A stretch of 64,000 nt of DNA, taken from the NCBI GenBank assembly GCA_032622095.1, contig CP136063.1, positions 75,063,980 to 75,127,979 of the forward strand. Direction: 5' to 3'. The position numbers and the translations under genes are program-made. Below the pieces are notes generated by a model, which made no database searches, was not told where the DNA came from, and saw nothing but the letters and a program-made list of their open reading frames with translations. Positions 1-14,379 of the stretch are shown here, piece by piece. The stretch is from Siphonodentalium dalli (Eukaryota; Mollusca; Scaphopoda; Gadilida; Siphonodentaliidae). Every line of letters starts with the position of its first letter. Position 1 is the first letter of the stretch.

Positions 1-960
1 CTGATGATGAGTGCTCAATCATTGCATCATGTATACATTCCTCAACCTGATGATGAGTGCTCAATCATTGCATCATGTATACATTCCTCAATCTGATGAT
101 GAGTGCTCAATCATTACATCATGTATATATATACATTCCTCAATCTGATGATGAGTGCTCAATCATTACATCATGTATATATATACATTCCTCAACCTGA
201 TGATGAGTGCTCAATCATTGCATCATGTATACATTCCTCAACCTGATGATGAGTGCTCAATCATTACATGATGTATACATTCCTCAATCTGATGATGAGT
301 GCTCAATCATTACATGATGTATACATTCCTCAATCTGATGATGAGTGCTCAATCATTACATCATGTAAACATTCCTCAATCTGATGATGAGTGCTCAATC
401 ATTACATCATGTATACATTCCTCAACCTGATGATGAGTACTCAATCATTACATGATGTATACATTCCTCAATCTGATGATGAGTGCTCAATCATTACATC
501 ATGTATACATTCCTCAACCTGATGATGAGTGCTCAATCATTACATGATGTATACATTCCTCAATCTGATGATGAGTGCTCAATCATTACATCATGTATAC
601 ATTCCTCAACCTGATGATGAGTGCTCAATCATTGCATCATGTATACAATCCTCAACCTGATGATGAGTGCTCAATCATTGCATCATGTATACATTCCTCA
701 ACCTGATGATGAATGCTCAATTATTGCATCATGTATACATTCCTCAATCTGATGATGAGTGCTCAATCATTACATCATGTATACATTCCTCAACCTGATG
801 ATGAGTGCTCAATCATTACATCATGTATATATATACATTCCTCAATCTGATGATGAGTGCTCAATCATTACATCATATATACATTCCTCAACCTGATGAT
901 GAGTGCTCAATCATTACATCATGTATACATTCCTCAACCTGATGATGAGTGCTCAATCAT
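1..960. repeat. Higher-order repeat copy, paired with 4461-5420
   Basis: Unit order and rare variants repeat at an exact offset of 4460 bp. GTATACAATC is at 641 and 5101, CATCATATAT at 871 and 5331, and the GAGTAC variant at 435 and 4895. The two copies differ by a few substitutions, for example near 701-725 against 5161-5185. They diverge at about 961 against 5421. A looser third relative lies at about 2650-3500. Confidence 0.85.
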
Positions 961-3359
961 TACATCATGTATATATATACATTCCTCAATCTGATGATGA
1001 GTGCTCAATCATTGCATCATGTATATATATACATTCCTCAATCTGATGATGAGTGCTCAATCATTGCATCATGTATATATATACATTCCTCAACCTGATG
1101 ATGAGTGCTCAATCATTGCATCATGTATATATATACATTCCTCAACCTGATGATGAGTGCTCAATCATTGCATCATGTATACATTCCTCAACCTGATGAT
1201 GAGTGCTCAATCATTACATCATGTATATATATACATTCCTCAACCTGATGATGAGTGCTCAATCATTGCATCATGTATATATATATATTCCTCAACCTGG
1301 TGATGAGTGCTCAATCATTACATCATGTATATATATACATTCCTCAACCTGATGATGAGTGCTCAATCATTGCATCATGTATATATATACATTCCTCAAC
1401 CTGATGATGAGTGCTCAATCATTACATCATGTATATATATACATTCCTCAACCTGATGATGAGTGCTCAATCATTGCATTATGTATATATATACATTCCT
1501 CAACCTGGTGATGAGTACTCAATCATTACATCATGTATATATATACATTCCTCAACCTGATGATGAGTGCTCAATCATTGCATCATGTATATATATACAT
1601 TCCTCAATCTGATGATGAGTGCTCAATCATTGCATCATGTATATATATACATTCCTCAATCTGATGATGAGTGCTCAATCATTGCATCATGTATATATAT
1701 ACATTCCTCAATCTGATGATGAGTGCTCAATCATTGCATCATGTATATATATACATTCCTCAATCTGATGATGAGTGCTCAATCATTGCATCATGTATAT
1801 ATATACATTCCTCAACCTGATGATGAGTGCTCAATCATTGCATCATGTATATATATACATTCCTCAACCTGATGATGAGTGCTCAATCATTGCATCATGT
1901 ATACATTCCTCAACCTGATGATGAGTGCTCAATCATTACATCATGTATATATATATACATTCCTCAACCTGATGATGAGTGCTCAATCATTGCATCATGT
2001 ATATATATACATTCCTCAACCTGGTGATGAGTGCTCAATCATTACATCATGTATATATATACATTCCTCAACCTGATGATGAGTGCTCAATCATTGCATC
2101 ATGTATATATATACATTCCTCAATCTGATGATGAGTGCTCAATCATTGCATCATGTATATATATACATTCCTCAATCTGATGATGAGTGCTCAATCATTG
2201 CATCATGTATATATATACATTCCTCAATCTGATGATGAGTGCTCAATCATTGCATCATGTATATATATACATTCCTCAATCTGATGATGAGTGCTCAATC
2301 ATTACATCATGTATATATATACATTCCTCAATCTGATGATGAGTGCTCAATCATTACATCATGTATATAAATACATTCCTCAACCTGATGATGAGTGCTC
2401 AATCATTGCATCATGTATATATATACATTCCTCAATCTGATGATGACTGCTCAATCATTACATCATGTATATATATACATTCCTCAACCTGATGATGAGT
2501 GCTCAATCATTACATCATGTATACATTCCTCAATCTGATGATGAGTGCTCAATCATTACATGATGTATACATTCCAACCTGATGATGAGTGCTCAATCAT
2601 TGCATCATGTATACATTCCTCAACCTGATGATGAGTGCTCAATCATTACATCATGTATATATATACATTCCTCAACCTGATGATGAGTGCTCAATCATTG
2701 CATCATGTATACATTCCTCAATCTGATGATGAGTGCTCAATCATTACATGATGTATACATACCTCAATCTGATGATGAGTGCTCAATCATTACATGATGT
2801 ATACATTCCTCAACCTGATGATGAGTGCTCAATCATTACATCATGTATACATTCCTCAATCTGATGATGAGTGCTCAATCATTACATCATGTATACATTC
2901 CTCAACCTGATGATGAGTGCTCAATCATTACATGATGTATACATTCCTCAATCTGATGATGAGTGCTCAATCATTACATCATGTATACATTCCTCAATCT
3001 GATGATGAGTGCTCAATCATTACATCATGTATACATTCCTCAACCTGATGATGAGTGCTCAATCATTACATGATGAATACATTCCTCAATCTGATGATGA
3101 GTGCTCAATCATTACATCATGTATACATTCCTCAACCTGATGATGAGTGCTCAATCATTACATCATGTATACATTCCTCAATCTGATGATGAGTGCTCAA
3201 TCATTACATCATGTATACATTCCTCAACCTGATGATGAGTGCTCAATCATTGCATCATGTATACATTCCTCAACCTGATGGTGAGTGCTCAATCATTGCA
3301 TCATGTATACATTCCTCAATCTGATGATGAGTGCTCAATCATTGCATCATGTATACATT

Positions 3360-4130
3360 CATCAATCTGATGATGAGTGCTCAATCATTACATCATGTAT
3401 ACATTCCTCAACCTGATGATGAGTGCTCAATCATTACATCATGTATATATATACATTCCTCAATCTGATGATGAGTGCTCAATCATTACATCATATATAC
3501 AATCCTCAACCTGATGATGAGTGCTCAATCATTACATCATGTATACATTCCTCAACCTGATGATGAGTGCTCAATCATTGCATCATGTATATATATACAT
3601 TCCTCAACCTGATGATGAGTGCTCAATCATTGCATCATGTATATATATACATTCCTTAACCTGTTGATGAGTGCTCAATCATTGAATCATGTATACATTC
3701 CTCAACCTGATGATGAGTGCTCAATCATTACATCATGTATATATATACATTCCTCAACCTGATGATGAGTGCTCAATCATTACATCATGTATACATCCCT
3801 CAACCTGATGATGAGTGCTCGATCATTACATCATGTATACATTCCTCAACCTAATGATGAGTGCTCAATCATTACATCATATATACATTCCTCAACCTGA
3901 TTATGAGTGCTCAATCATTGCATCATGTATACATTCCTCAACCTGATGATGAGTGCTCAATCATTGCATCATGTATACATTCCTCAACCTGATGATGAGT
4001 GCTCAATCATTACATCATGTATACATTCCTCAACCTGATGATGAGTGCTCAATCATTGGATCGTGTATACATTCCTCAACCTGATGATGAGTGCTCAATC
4101 ATTACATCATGTATATATTCCTCAACCTGA
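3360..4130. repeat. Higher-order repeat copy, paired with about 5200-5970
   Basis: Rare variants recur at an offset of 1842 bp. The CTGTTGATGAG variant is at 3661 and 5503, and the GGATCGTG variant is at 4058 and 5900. One unit is missing from one copy at the right edge, where the phase shifts. Block limits are approximate. Confidence 0.75.
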
Positions 4131-4460
4131 TGATGAGTGCTCAATCATTACATCATGTATATATTCCTCAACCTGATGATGAGTGCTCAATCATTGCATC
4201 ATGTATACATTCCTCAACCTGATGATGAGTGCTCAATCATTGCATCATGTATACATTCCTCAACCTGATGATGAGTGCTCAATCATTACATCATGTATAT
4301 ATTCCTCAACCTGATGATGAGTGCTCAATCATTGCATCATGTATATATATACATTCCTCAACCTGATGATGAGTGCTCAATCATTGCATCAAATATATAT
4401 ATACATTCCTCAACCTGATGATGAGTGCTCAATCATTGCATCATGTATACATTCCTCAAC

Positions 4461-5420
4461 CTGATGATGAGTGCTCAATCATTGCATCATGTATACATTC
4501 CTCAACCTGATGATGAGTGCTCAATCATTGCATCATGTATACATTCCTCAATCTGATGATGAGTGCTCAATCATTACATCATGTATATATATACATTCCT
4601 CAATCTGATGATGAGTGCTCAATCATTACATCATGTATATATATACATTCCTCAACCTGATGATGAGTGCTCAATCATTGCATCATGTATACATTCCTCA
4701 ACCTGATGATGAGTGCTCAATCATTACATGATGTATACATTCCTCAATCTGACTATGAGTGCTCAATCATTACATGATGTATACATTCCTCAATCTGATG
4801 ATGAGTGCTCAATCATTACATCATGTATACATTCCTCAATCTGATGATGAGTGCTCAATCATTACATCATGTATACATTCCTCAACCTGATGATGAGTAC
4901 TCAATCATTACATGATGTATACATTCCTCAATCTGATGATGAGTGCTCAATCATTACATCATGTATACATTCCTCAACCTGATGATGAGTGCTCAATCAT
5001 TACATGATGTATACATTCCTCAATCTGATGATGAGTGCTCAATCATTACATCATGTATACATTTCTCAACCTGATGATGAGTGCTCAATCATTGCATCAT
5101 GTATACAATCCTCAACCTGATGATGAGTGCTCAATCATTGCATCATGTATACATTCCTCAATCTGATGATGAGTGCTCAATCATTGCATCATGTATACAT
5201 TCCTCAATCTGATGATGAGTGCTCAATCATTACATCATGTATACATTCCTCAACCTGATGATGAGTGCTCAATCATTACATCATGTATATATATACATTC
5301 CTCAATCTGATGATGAGTGCTCAATCATTACATCATATATACATTCCTCAACCTGATGATGAGTGCTCAATCATTACATCATGTATACATTCCTCAACCT
5401 GATGATGAGTGCTCAATCAT
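4461..5420. repeat. Higher-order repeat copy, paired with 1-960
   Basis: This is the second copy of the 4460-bp-offset block. It shares the rare variants at 4895, 5101 and 5331 with the copy at the window start. Confidence 0.85.
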
Positions 5421-5970
5421 TGCATCATGTATATATATACATTCCTCAACCTGATGATGAGTGCTCAATCATTGCATCATGTATATATATACATTCCTTA
5501 ACCTGTTGATGAGTGGTCAATCATTGAATCATGTATACATTCCTCAACCTGATGATGAGTGCTCAATCATTACATCATGTATATATATACATTCCTCAAC
5601 CTGATGATGAGAGCTCAATCATTACATCATGTATACATTCCTCAACATGATGATGAGTGCTCAATCATTACATCATGTATACATTCCTCAACCTAATGAT
5701 GAGTGCTCAATCATTACATCATATATACATTCCTCAACCTGATGATGAGTGCTCAATCATTGCATCATGTATACATTCCTCAACCTGATGATGAGTGCTC
5801 AATCATTGCATCATGTATACATTCCTCAACCTGATGATGAGTGCTCAATCATTACATCATGTATACATTCCTCAACCTGATGATGAGTGCTCAATCATTG
5901 GATCGTGTATACATTCCTCAACCTGATGATGAGTGCTCAATCATTACATCATGTATATATTCCTCAACCT
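5200..5970. repeat. Higher-order repeat copy, paired with about 3360-4130
   Basis: This is the partner of the 1842-bp-offset block. It overlaps the right end of the 4461-5420 block, so the two duplication events are nested. Confidence 0.75.
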
Positions 5971-8900
5971 GATGATGAGTGCTCAATCATTGCATCATGT
6001 ATACATTCCTCAACCTGATGATGAGTGCTCAATCATTACATCATGTATATATTCCTCAACCTGATGATGAGTGCTCAATCATTGCATCATGTATATATAT
6101 ACATTCCTCAACCTGATGATGAGTGCTCAATCATTGCATCATGTATATATATACATTCCTCAACCTGATGATGAGTGCTCAATCATTGCATCATGTATAC
6201 ATTCCTCAACCTGATGATGAGTGCTCAATCATTGCATCATGTATACATTCCTCAACCTGATGATGAGTGCTCAATCATTGCATCATGTATACATTCCTCA
6301 ATCTGATGATGAGTGCTCAATCATTACATCATGTATATATATACATTCCTCAACCTGATGATGAGTGCTCAATCATTGCATCATGTATACATTCCTCAAC
6401 CTGATGATGAGTGCTCAATCATTGCATCATGTATATATATACATTCCTCAACCTGATGATGAGTGCTCAATCATTACATCATGTATATATATACATTCCT
6501 CAACCTGATGATGAGTGCTCAATCATTACATCATGTATATATTCCTCAACCTGATGATGAGTGCTCAATCATTGCATCATGTATACATTCCTCAACCTGA
6601 TGATGAGTGCTCAATCATTGCATCATGTATATATTCCTCAACCTGATGATGAGTGCTCAATCATTACATCATGTATACATTCCTCAACCTGATGATGAGT
6701 GCTCAATCATTACATCATGTATATATATACATTCCTCAATCTGATGATGAGTGCTCAATCATTACATCATGTATATATATACATTCCTCAACCTGATGAT
6801 GAGTGCTCAATCATTGCATCATGTATACATTCCTCAACCTGATGATGAGTGCTCAATCATTGCATCATGTATATATATACATTCCTCAACCTGATGATGA
6901 GTGCTCAATCATTACATCATGTATATATATATATTCCTCAACCTGATGATGAGTGCTCAATCATTACATCATGTATATATATACATTCCTCAACCTGATG
7001 ATGAGTGCTCAATCATTACATCATGTATACATTCCTCAACCTGATGATGAGTGCTCAATCATTGCATCATGTATATATTCCTCAACCTGATGATGAGTGC
7101 TCAATCATTACATCATGTATATATATACATTCCTCAACCTGATGATGAGTGCTCAATCATTGCATCATGTATACATTCCTCAACCTGATGATGAGTGCTC
7201 AATCATTGCATCATGTATATATTCCTCAACCTGATGATGAGTGCTCAATCATTACATCATGTATACATTCCTCAACCTGATGATGAGTGCTCAATCATTA
7301 CATCATGTATACATTCCTCAACCTGATGATGAGTGCTCAATCATTGCATCACGTATATATTCCTCAACATGATGATGAGTGCTCAATCATTACATCATGT
7401 ATACATTCCTCAACCTGATGATGAGTGCTCAATCATTACATCATGTATACATTCCTCAACCTGATGATGAGTGCTCATTCATTACATCATGTATACATAT
7501 ATACATTCCTCAACCTGATGATGAGCGCTCAATCATTGCACCATGTATACATTCCTCAACCTGATGATGAGTGCTCAATCATTGCATCATGTATATATAT
7601 ACATTCCTCAACCTGATGATGAGTGCTCAATCATTGCATCATGTATACATTCCTCAATCTGATGATGAGTGCTCAATCATTACATCATGTATACATTCCT
7701 CAACCTGATGATGAGTTCTCAATCATTACATCATGTATACATTCCTCAACCTGATGATGAGTGCTCAATCATTACATCATGTATACATTCCTCAACCTGA
7801 TGATGAGTGCTCAATCATTACATCATGTATACATTCCTCAACCTGATGATGAGTGCTCAATCATTGCATCATGTATACATTCCTCAACCTGATGATGAGT
7901 GCTCAATCATTACATCATGTATGCATTCCTCAACCTGATGATGAGTGCTCAATCATTACATCATGTATACATTCCTCAATCTGATGATGAGTGCTCAATC
8001 ATTACATCATGTATACATTCCTCAACCTGATGATGAGTGCTCAATCTTTACATCATGTATACATTCCTCAACCTGATGATGAGTGCTCAATCATTACATC
8101 ATGTATACATATATACATTCCTCAACCTGATGATGAGTGCTCAATCATTACATCATGTATACATATATACATTCCTCAACCTGATGATGAGTGCTCAATC
8201 ATTACATCATGTATACATTCCTCAACCTGATGATGAGTGCTCAATCATTACATCATGTATACATTCCTCAACCTGATGATGAGTGCTCAATCATTACATC
8301 ATGTATACATTCCTCAACCTGATGATGAGTGCTCAATCATTACATGATGTATACATTCCTCAACCTGATGATGAGTGCTCAATCATTACATCATGTATAT
8401 ATATACATTCCTCAATCTGATGATGAGTTCTCAATCATTACATCATGTATATATATACATTCCTCAACCTGATGATGAGTGCTCAATCATTGCATCATGT
8501 ATACATTCCTCAACCTGATGATGAGTGCTCAATCATTGCATCATGTATATATATACATTCCTTAACCTGATGATGAGTGCTCAATCATTACATCATGTAT
8601 ATATATACATTCCTCAACCTGATGATGAGTGCTCAATCATTACATCATGTATATATTCCTCAACCTGATGATGAGTGCTCAATCATTGCATCATGTATAC
8701 ATTCCTCAACCTGATGATGAGTGCTCAATCATTGCATCATGTATATATTCCTCAACCTGATGATGAGTGCTCAATCATTACATCATGTATACATTCCTCA
8801 ACCTGATGATGAGTGCTCAATCATTACATCATGTATATATATACATTCCTCAATCTGATGATGAGTGCTCAATCATTACATCATGTATACATTCCTCAAC

Positions 8901-10479
8901 CTGATGATGAGTGCTCAATCATTACATCATGTATATATATACATTCCTCAACCTGATGATGAGTGCTCAATCATTACATCATGTATACATTCCTCAACCT
9001 GATGATGAGTGCTCAATCATTGCATCATGTATATATATACATTCCTCAACCTGATGATGAGTGCTCAATCAATGCATCATGTATACATTCCTCAACCTGA
9101 TGATGAGTGCTCAATCATTGCATCATGTATATATATACATTCCTCAACCTGATGATGAGTTCTCAATCATTACATCATGTATATATATACATTCCTCAAC
9201 CTGATGATGAGTGCTCAATCATTACATCATGTATATATTCCTCAACCTGATGATGAGTGCTCAATCATTGCATCATGTATACATTCCTCAACCTGATGAT
9301 GAGTGCTCAATCATTGCATCATGTATATATTCCTCAACCTGATGATGAGTGCTCAATCATTACATCATGTATACATTCCTCAACCTGATGATGACTGCTC
9401 AATCATTACATCATGTATACATTCCTCAACCTGATGATGAGTGCTCAATCATTGCATCACGTATATATTCCTCAACATGATGATGAGTGCTCAATCATTA
9501 CATCATGTATACATTCCTCAACCTGATGATGAGTGCTCAATCATTACATCATGTATACATTCCTCAACCTGATGATGAGTGCTCAATCATTACATCATGT
9601 ATACATTCCTCAACCTGATGATGAGTGCTCAATCATTACATCATGTATACATATATACATTCCTCAACCTGATGATGAGTGCTCAATCATTGCACCATGT
9701 ATACATTCCTCAACCTGATGATGAGCGCTCAATCATTGCATCATGTATACATATATACATTCATCAACCTGATGATGAGTGCTCAATCATTACATCATGT
9801 ATACATTCCTCAACCTGATGATGAGTGCTCAATCATTACATCATGTATACATATATACATTCCTCAACCTGATGATGAGTGCTCAATCATTGCACCATGT
9901 ATATATTCCTCAACCTGATGATGAGTGCTCAATCATTGCACCATGTATACATTCCTCAACCTGATGATGAGTGCTCAATCATTGCATCATGTATATATAT
10001 ACATTCCTCAACCTGATGATGAGTGCTCAATCATTGCACCATGTATACATTCCTCAACCTGATGATGAGTGCTCAATCATTACATCATGTATACATTCCT
10101 CAACCTGATGATGGGTGCTCAATCATTACATCATGTATACATATATACATTCCTCAACCTGATGATGAGTGCTCAATCATTGCACCATGTATACATTCCT
10201 CAACCTGATGATGAGTGCTCAATCATTGCACCATGTATACATTCCTCAACCTGATGATGAGTGCTCAATCATTGCATCATGTATATATATACATTCCTCA
10301 ACCTGATGATGAGTGCTCAATCATTGCATCATGTATACATTCCTCAATCTGATGATGAGTGCTCAATCATTACATCATGTATACATTCCTCAACCTGATG
10401 ATGAGTTCTCAATCATTACATCATGTATACATTCCTCAACCTGATGATGAGTGCTCAATCATTACATCATGTATACATT

Positions 10480-12428
10480 CCTCAACCTGATGATGAGTGC
10501 TCAATCATTACATCATGTATACATTCCTCAACCTGATGATGAGTGCTCAATCATTGCATCATGTATACATTCCTCAACCTGATGATGAGTGCTCAATCAT
10601 TACATCATGTATACATTCCTCAACCTGATGATGAGTGCTCAATCATTACATCATGTATACATTCCTCAATCTGATGATGAGTGCTCAATCATTACATCAT
10701 GTATACATTCCTCAACCTGATGATGAGTGCTCAATCTTTACATCATGTATACATATATACATTCCTCAACCTGATGATGAGCGCTCAATCATTACATCAT
10801 GTATACATTCCTCAATCTGATGATGAGTGCTCAATCATTACATCATGTATACATTCCTCAACCTGATGATGAGTGCTCAATCTTTACATCATGTATACAT
10901 ATATACATTCCTCAACCTGATGATATGCGCTCAATCTTTACATCATGTATACATTCCTCAACCTGATGATGAGTGCTCAATCATTACATCATGTATACAT
11001 TCCTCAACCTGATGATGAGTGCTCAATCATTACATCATGTATACATTCCTCAACCTGATGATGAGTGCTCAATCATTACATCATGTATACATTCCTCAAC
11101 CTGATGATGAGTGCTCAATCATTACATGATGTATACATTCCTCAACCTGATGATGAGTGCTCAATCATTACATCATGTATACATTCCTCAACCTGATGAT
11201 GAGTGCTCAATCATTACATCATGTATACATTCCTCAATCTGATGATGAGTGCTCAATCATTACATCATGTATACATTCCTCAACCTGATGATGAGTGCTC
11301 AATCTTTACATCATGTATACATATATACATTCCTCAACCTGATGATGAGCGCTCAATCTTTACATCATGTATACATTCCTCAACCTGATGATGAGTGCTC
11401 AATCATTACATCATGTATACATTCCTCAACCTGATGATGAGTGCTCAATCATTACATCATGTATACATTCCTCAACCTGATGATGAGTGCTCAATCATTA
11501 CATCATGTATACATTCCTCAACCTGATGATGAGTGCTCAATCATTACATGATGTATACATTCCTCAACCTGATGATGAGTGCTCAATCTTTACATCATGT
11601 ATACATTCCTCAATCTGATGATGAGTGCTCAATCATTACATCATGTATACATATATACATTCCTCAACCTGATGATGAGTGCTCAATCATTACATCATGT
11701 ATATATATATACATTCCTCAACCTGATGGTGAGCGCTCAATCATTGCATCATGTATACATTCCTCAACCTGATGATGAGTGCTCAATCATTACATCATGT
11801 ATACATATATACATTCCTCAACCTGATGATGAGCGCTCAATCATGGCATCATGTATATATTCCTCAACCTGATGATGAGTGCTCAATCATTACATCATGT
11901 ATACATATATACATTCCTCAACCTGATGATGGGCGCTCAATCATTGCATCATGTATACATTCCTCAACCTGATGATGAGTGCTCAATCATTACATCATGT
12001 ATACATATATACATTCCTCAACCTGATGAGCGCTCAATCATTACATCATGTATACATATATACATTCCTCAACCTGATGATGAGTGCTCAATCATTGCAT
12101 CATGTATATATATATACATTCCTCAACCTGATGATGAGTGCTCAATCATTACATCATGTATATATATATACATTCCTCAACCTGATGATGAGTGCTCAAT
12201 CATTGCATCATGTATATATATATACATTCCTCAACCTGATGATGAGTGCTCAATCATTACATCATGTATACATTCCTCAACCTGATGATGAGTGCTCAAT
12301 CATTACATCATGTATACATATATACATTCCTCAACCTGATGATGGGCGCTCAATCATTACATCATGTATACATTCCTCAACCTGATGATGAGTGCTCAAT
12401 CATTGCATCATGTATACATATATACATT
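10480..12428. repeat. 1949-bp tandem duplication, copy 1
   Basis: Every unit length and variant from about 10480 to 12480 recurs 1949 bp downstream. Shared marks include the GATATGCGCTC variant (10923 and 12872), the unit that lost 3 bp (about 12025 and 13974) and the ATCATGGCATC variant (about 11842 and 13791). I see essentially no differences between the copies, so the duplication is recent or has been homogenised. An assembly duplicate is not excluded. Confidence 0.88.
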
Positions 12429-14378
12429 CCTCAACCTGATGATGAGTGCTCAATCATTACATCATGTATACATTCCTCAACCTGATGATGAGTGCTCAAT
12501 CATTGCATCATGTATACATTCCTCAACCTGATGATGAGTGCTCAATCATTACATCATGTATACATTCCTCAACCTGATGATGAGTGCTCAATCATTACAT
12601 CATGTATACATTCCTCAATCTGATGATGAGTGCTCAATCATTACATCATGTATACATTCCTCAACCTGATGATGAGTGCTCAATCTTTACATCATGTATA
12701 CATATATACATTCCTCAACCTGATGATGAGCGCTCAATCATTACATCATGTATACATTCCTCAATCTGATGATGAGTGCTCAATCATTACATCATGTATA
12801 CATTCCTCAACCTGATGATGAGTGCTCAATCTTTACATCATGTATACATATATACATTCCTCAACCTGATGATATGCGCTCAATCTTTACATCATGTATA
12901 CATTCCTCAACCTGATGATGAGTGCTCAATCATTACATCATGTATACATTCCTCAACCTGATGATGAGTGCTCAATCATTACATCATGTATACATTCCTC
13001 AACCTGATGATGAGTGCTCAATCATTACATCATGTATACATTCCTCAACCTGATGATGAGTGCTCAATCATTACATGATGTATACATTCCTCAACCTGAT
13101 GATGAGTGCTCAATCATTACATCATGTATACATTCCTCAACCTGATGATGAGTGCTCAATCATTACATCATGTATACATTCCTCAATCTGATGATGAGTG
13201 CTCAATCATTACATCATGTATACATTCCTCAACCTGATGATGAGTGCTCAATCTTTACATCATGTATACATATATACATTCCTCAACCTGATGATGAGCG
13301 CTCAATCTTTACATCATGTATACATTCCTCAACCTGATGATGAGTGCTCAATCATTACATCATGTATACATTCCTCAACCTGATGATGAGTGCTCAATCA
13401 TTACATCATGTATACATTCCTCAACCTGATGATGAGTGCTCAATCATTACATCATGTATACATTCCTCAACCTGATGATGAGTGCTCAATCATTACATGA
13501 TGTATACATTCCTCAACCTGATGATGAGTGCTCAATCTTTACATCATGTATACATTCCTCAATCTGATGATGAGTGCTCAATCATTACATCATGTATACA
13601 TATATACATTCCTCAACCTGATGATGAGTGCTCAATCATTACATCATGTATATATATATACATTCCTCAACCTGATGGTGAGCGCTCAATCATTGCATCA
13701 TGTATACATTCCTCAACCTGATGATGAGTGCTCAATCATTACATCATGTATACATATATACATTCCTCAACCTGATGATGAGCGCTCAATCATGGCATCA
13801 TGTATATATTCCTCAACCTGATGATGAGTGCTCAATCATTACATCATGTATACATATATACATTCCTCAACCTGATGATGGGCGCTCAATCATTGCATCA
13901 TGTATACATTCCTCAACCTGATGATGAGTGCTCAATCATTACATCATGTATACATATATACATTCCTCAACCTGATGAGCGCTCAATCATTACATCATGT
14001 ATACATATATACATTCCTCAACCTGATGATGAGTGCTCAATCATTGCATCATGTATATATATATACATTCCTCAACCTGATGATGAGTGCTCAATCATTA
14101 CATCATGTATATATATATACATTCCTCAACCTGATGATGAGTGCTCAATCATTGCATCATGTATATATATATACATTCCTCAACCTGATGATGAGTGCTC
14201 AATCATTACATCATGTATACATTCCTCAACCTGATGATGAGTGCTCAATCATTACATCATGTATACATATATACATTCCTCAACCTGATGATGGGCGCTC
14301 AATCATTACATCATGTATACATTCCTCAACCTGATGATGAGTGCTCAATCATTGCATCATGTATACATATATACATTC
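12429..14378. repeat. 1949-bp tandem duplication, copy 2
   Basis: This is the second copy, in direct tandem with the first. The match ends near 14434, where the next units change to the 54-bp form. Confidence 0.88.
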
Positions 14379-14379
14379 C

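Larger units (their letters stand above)
1..9500. repeat. Array zone A: 46- and 52-bp units, GTGCTC core
   Basis: Units here are mostly 46 or 52 bp, and nearly all carry the T-form core (GTGCTC). The first C-form core (GCGCTC) that I see is near 7526. Two variants are concentrated here: CAATCTG in place of CAACCTG, and TTACATGATG in place of TTACATCATG (about 260-560, 2740-3080 and 4720-5030). This is the most diverged part of the array and may be its older part, which is inference. Confidence 0.8.
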
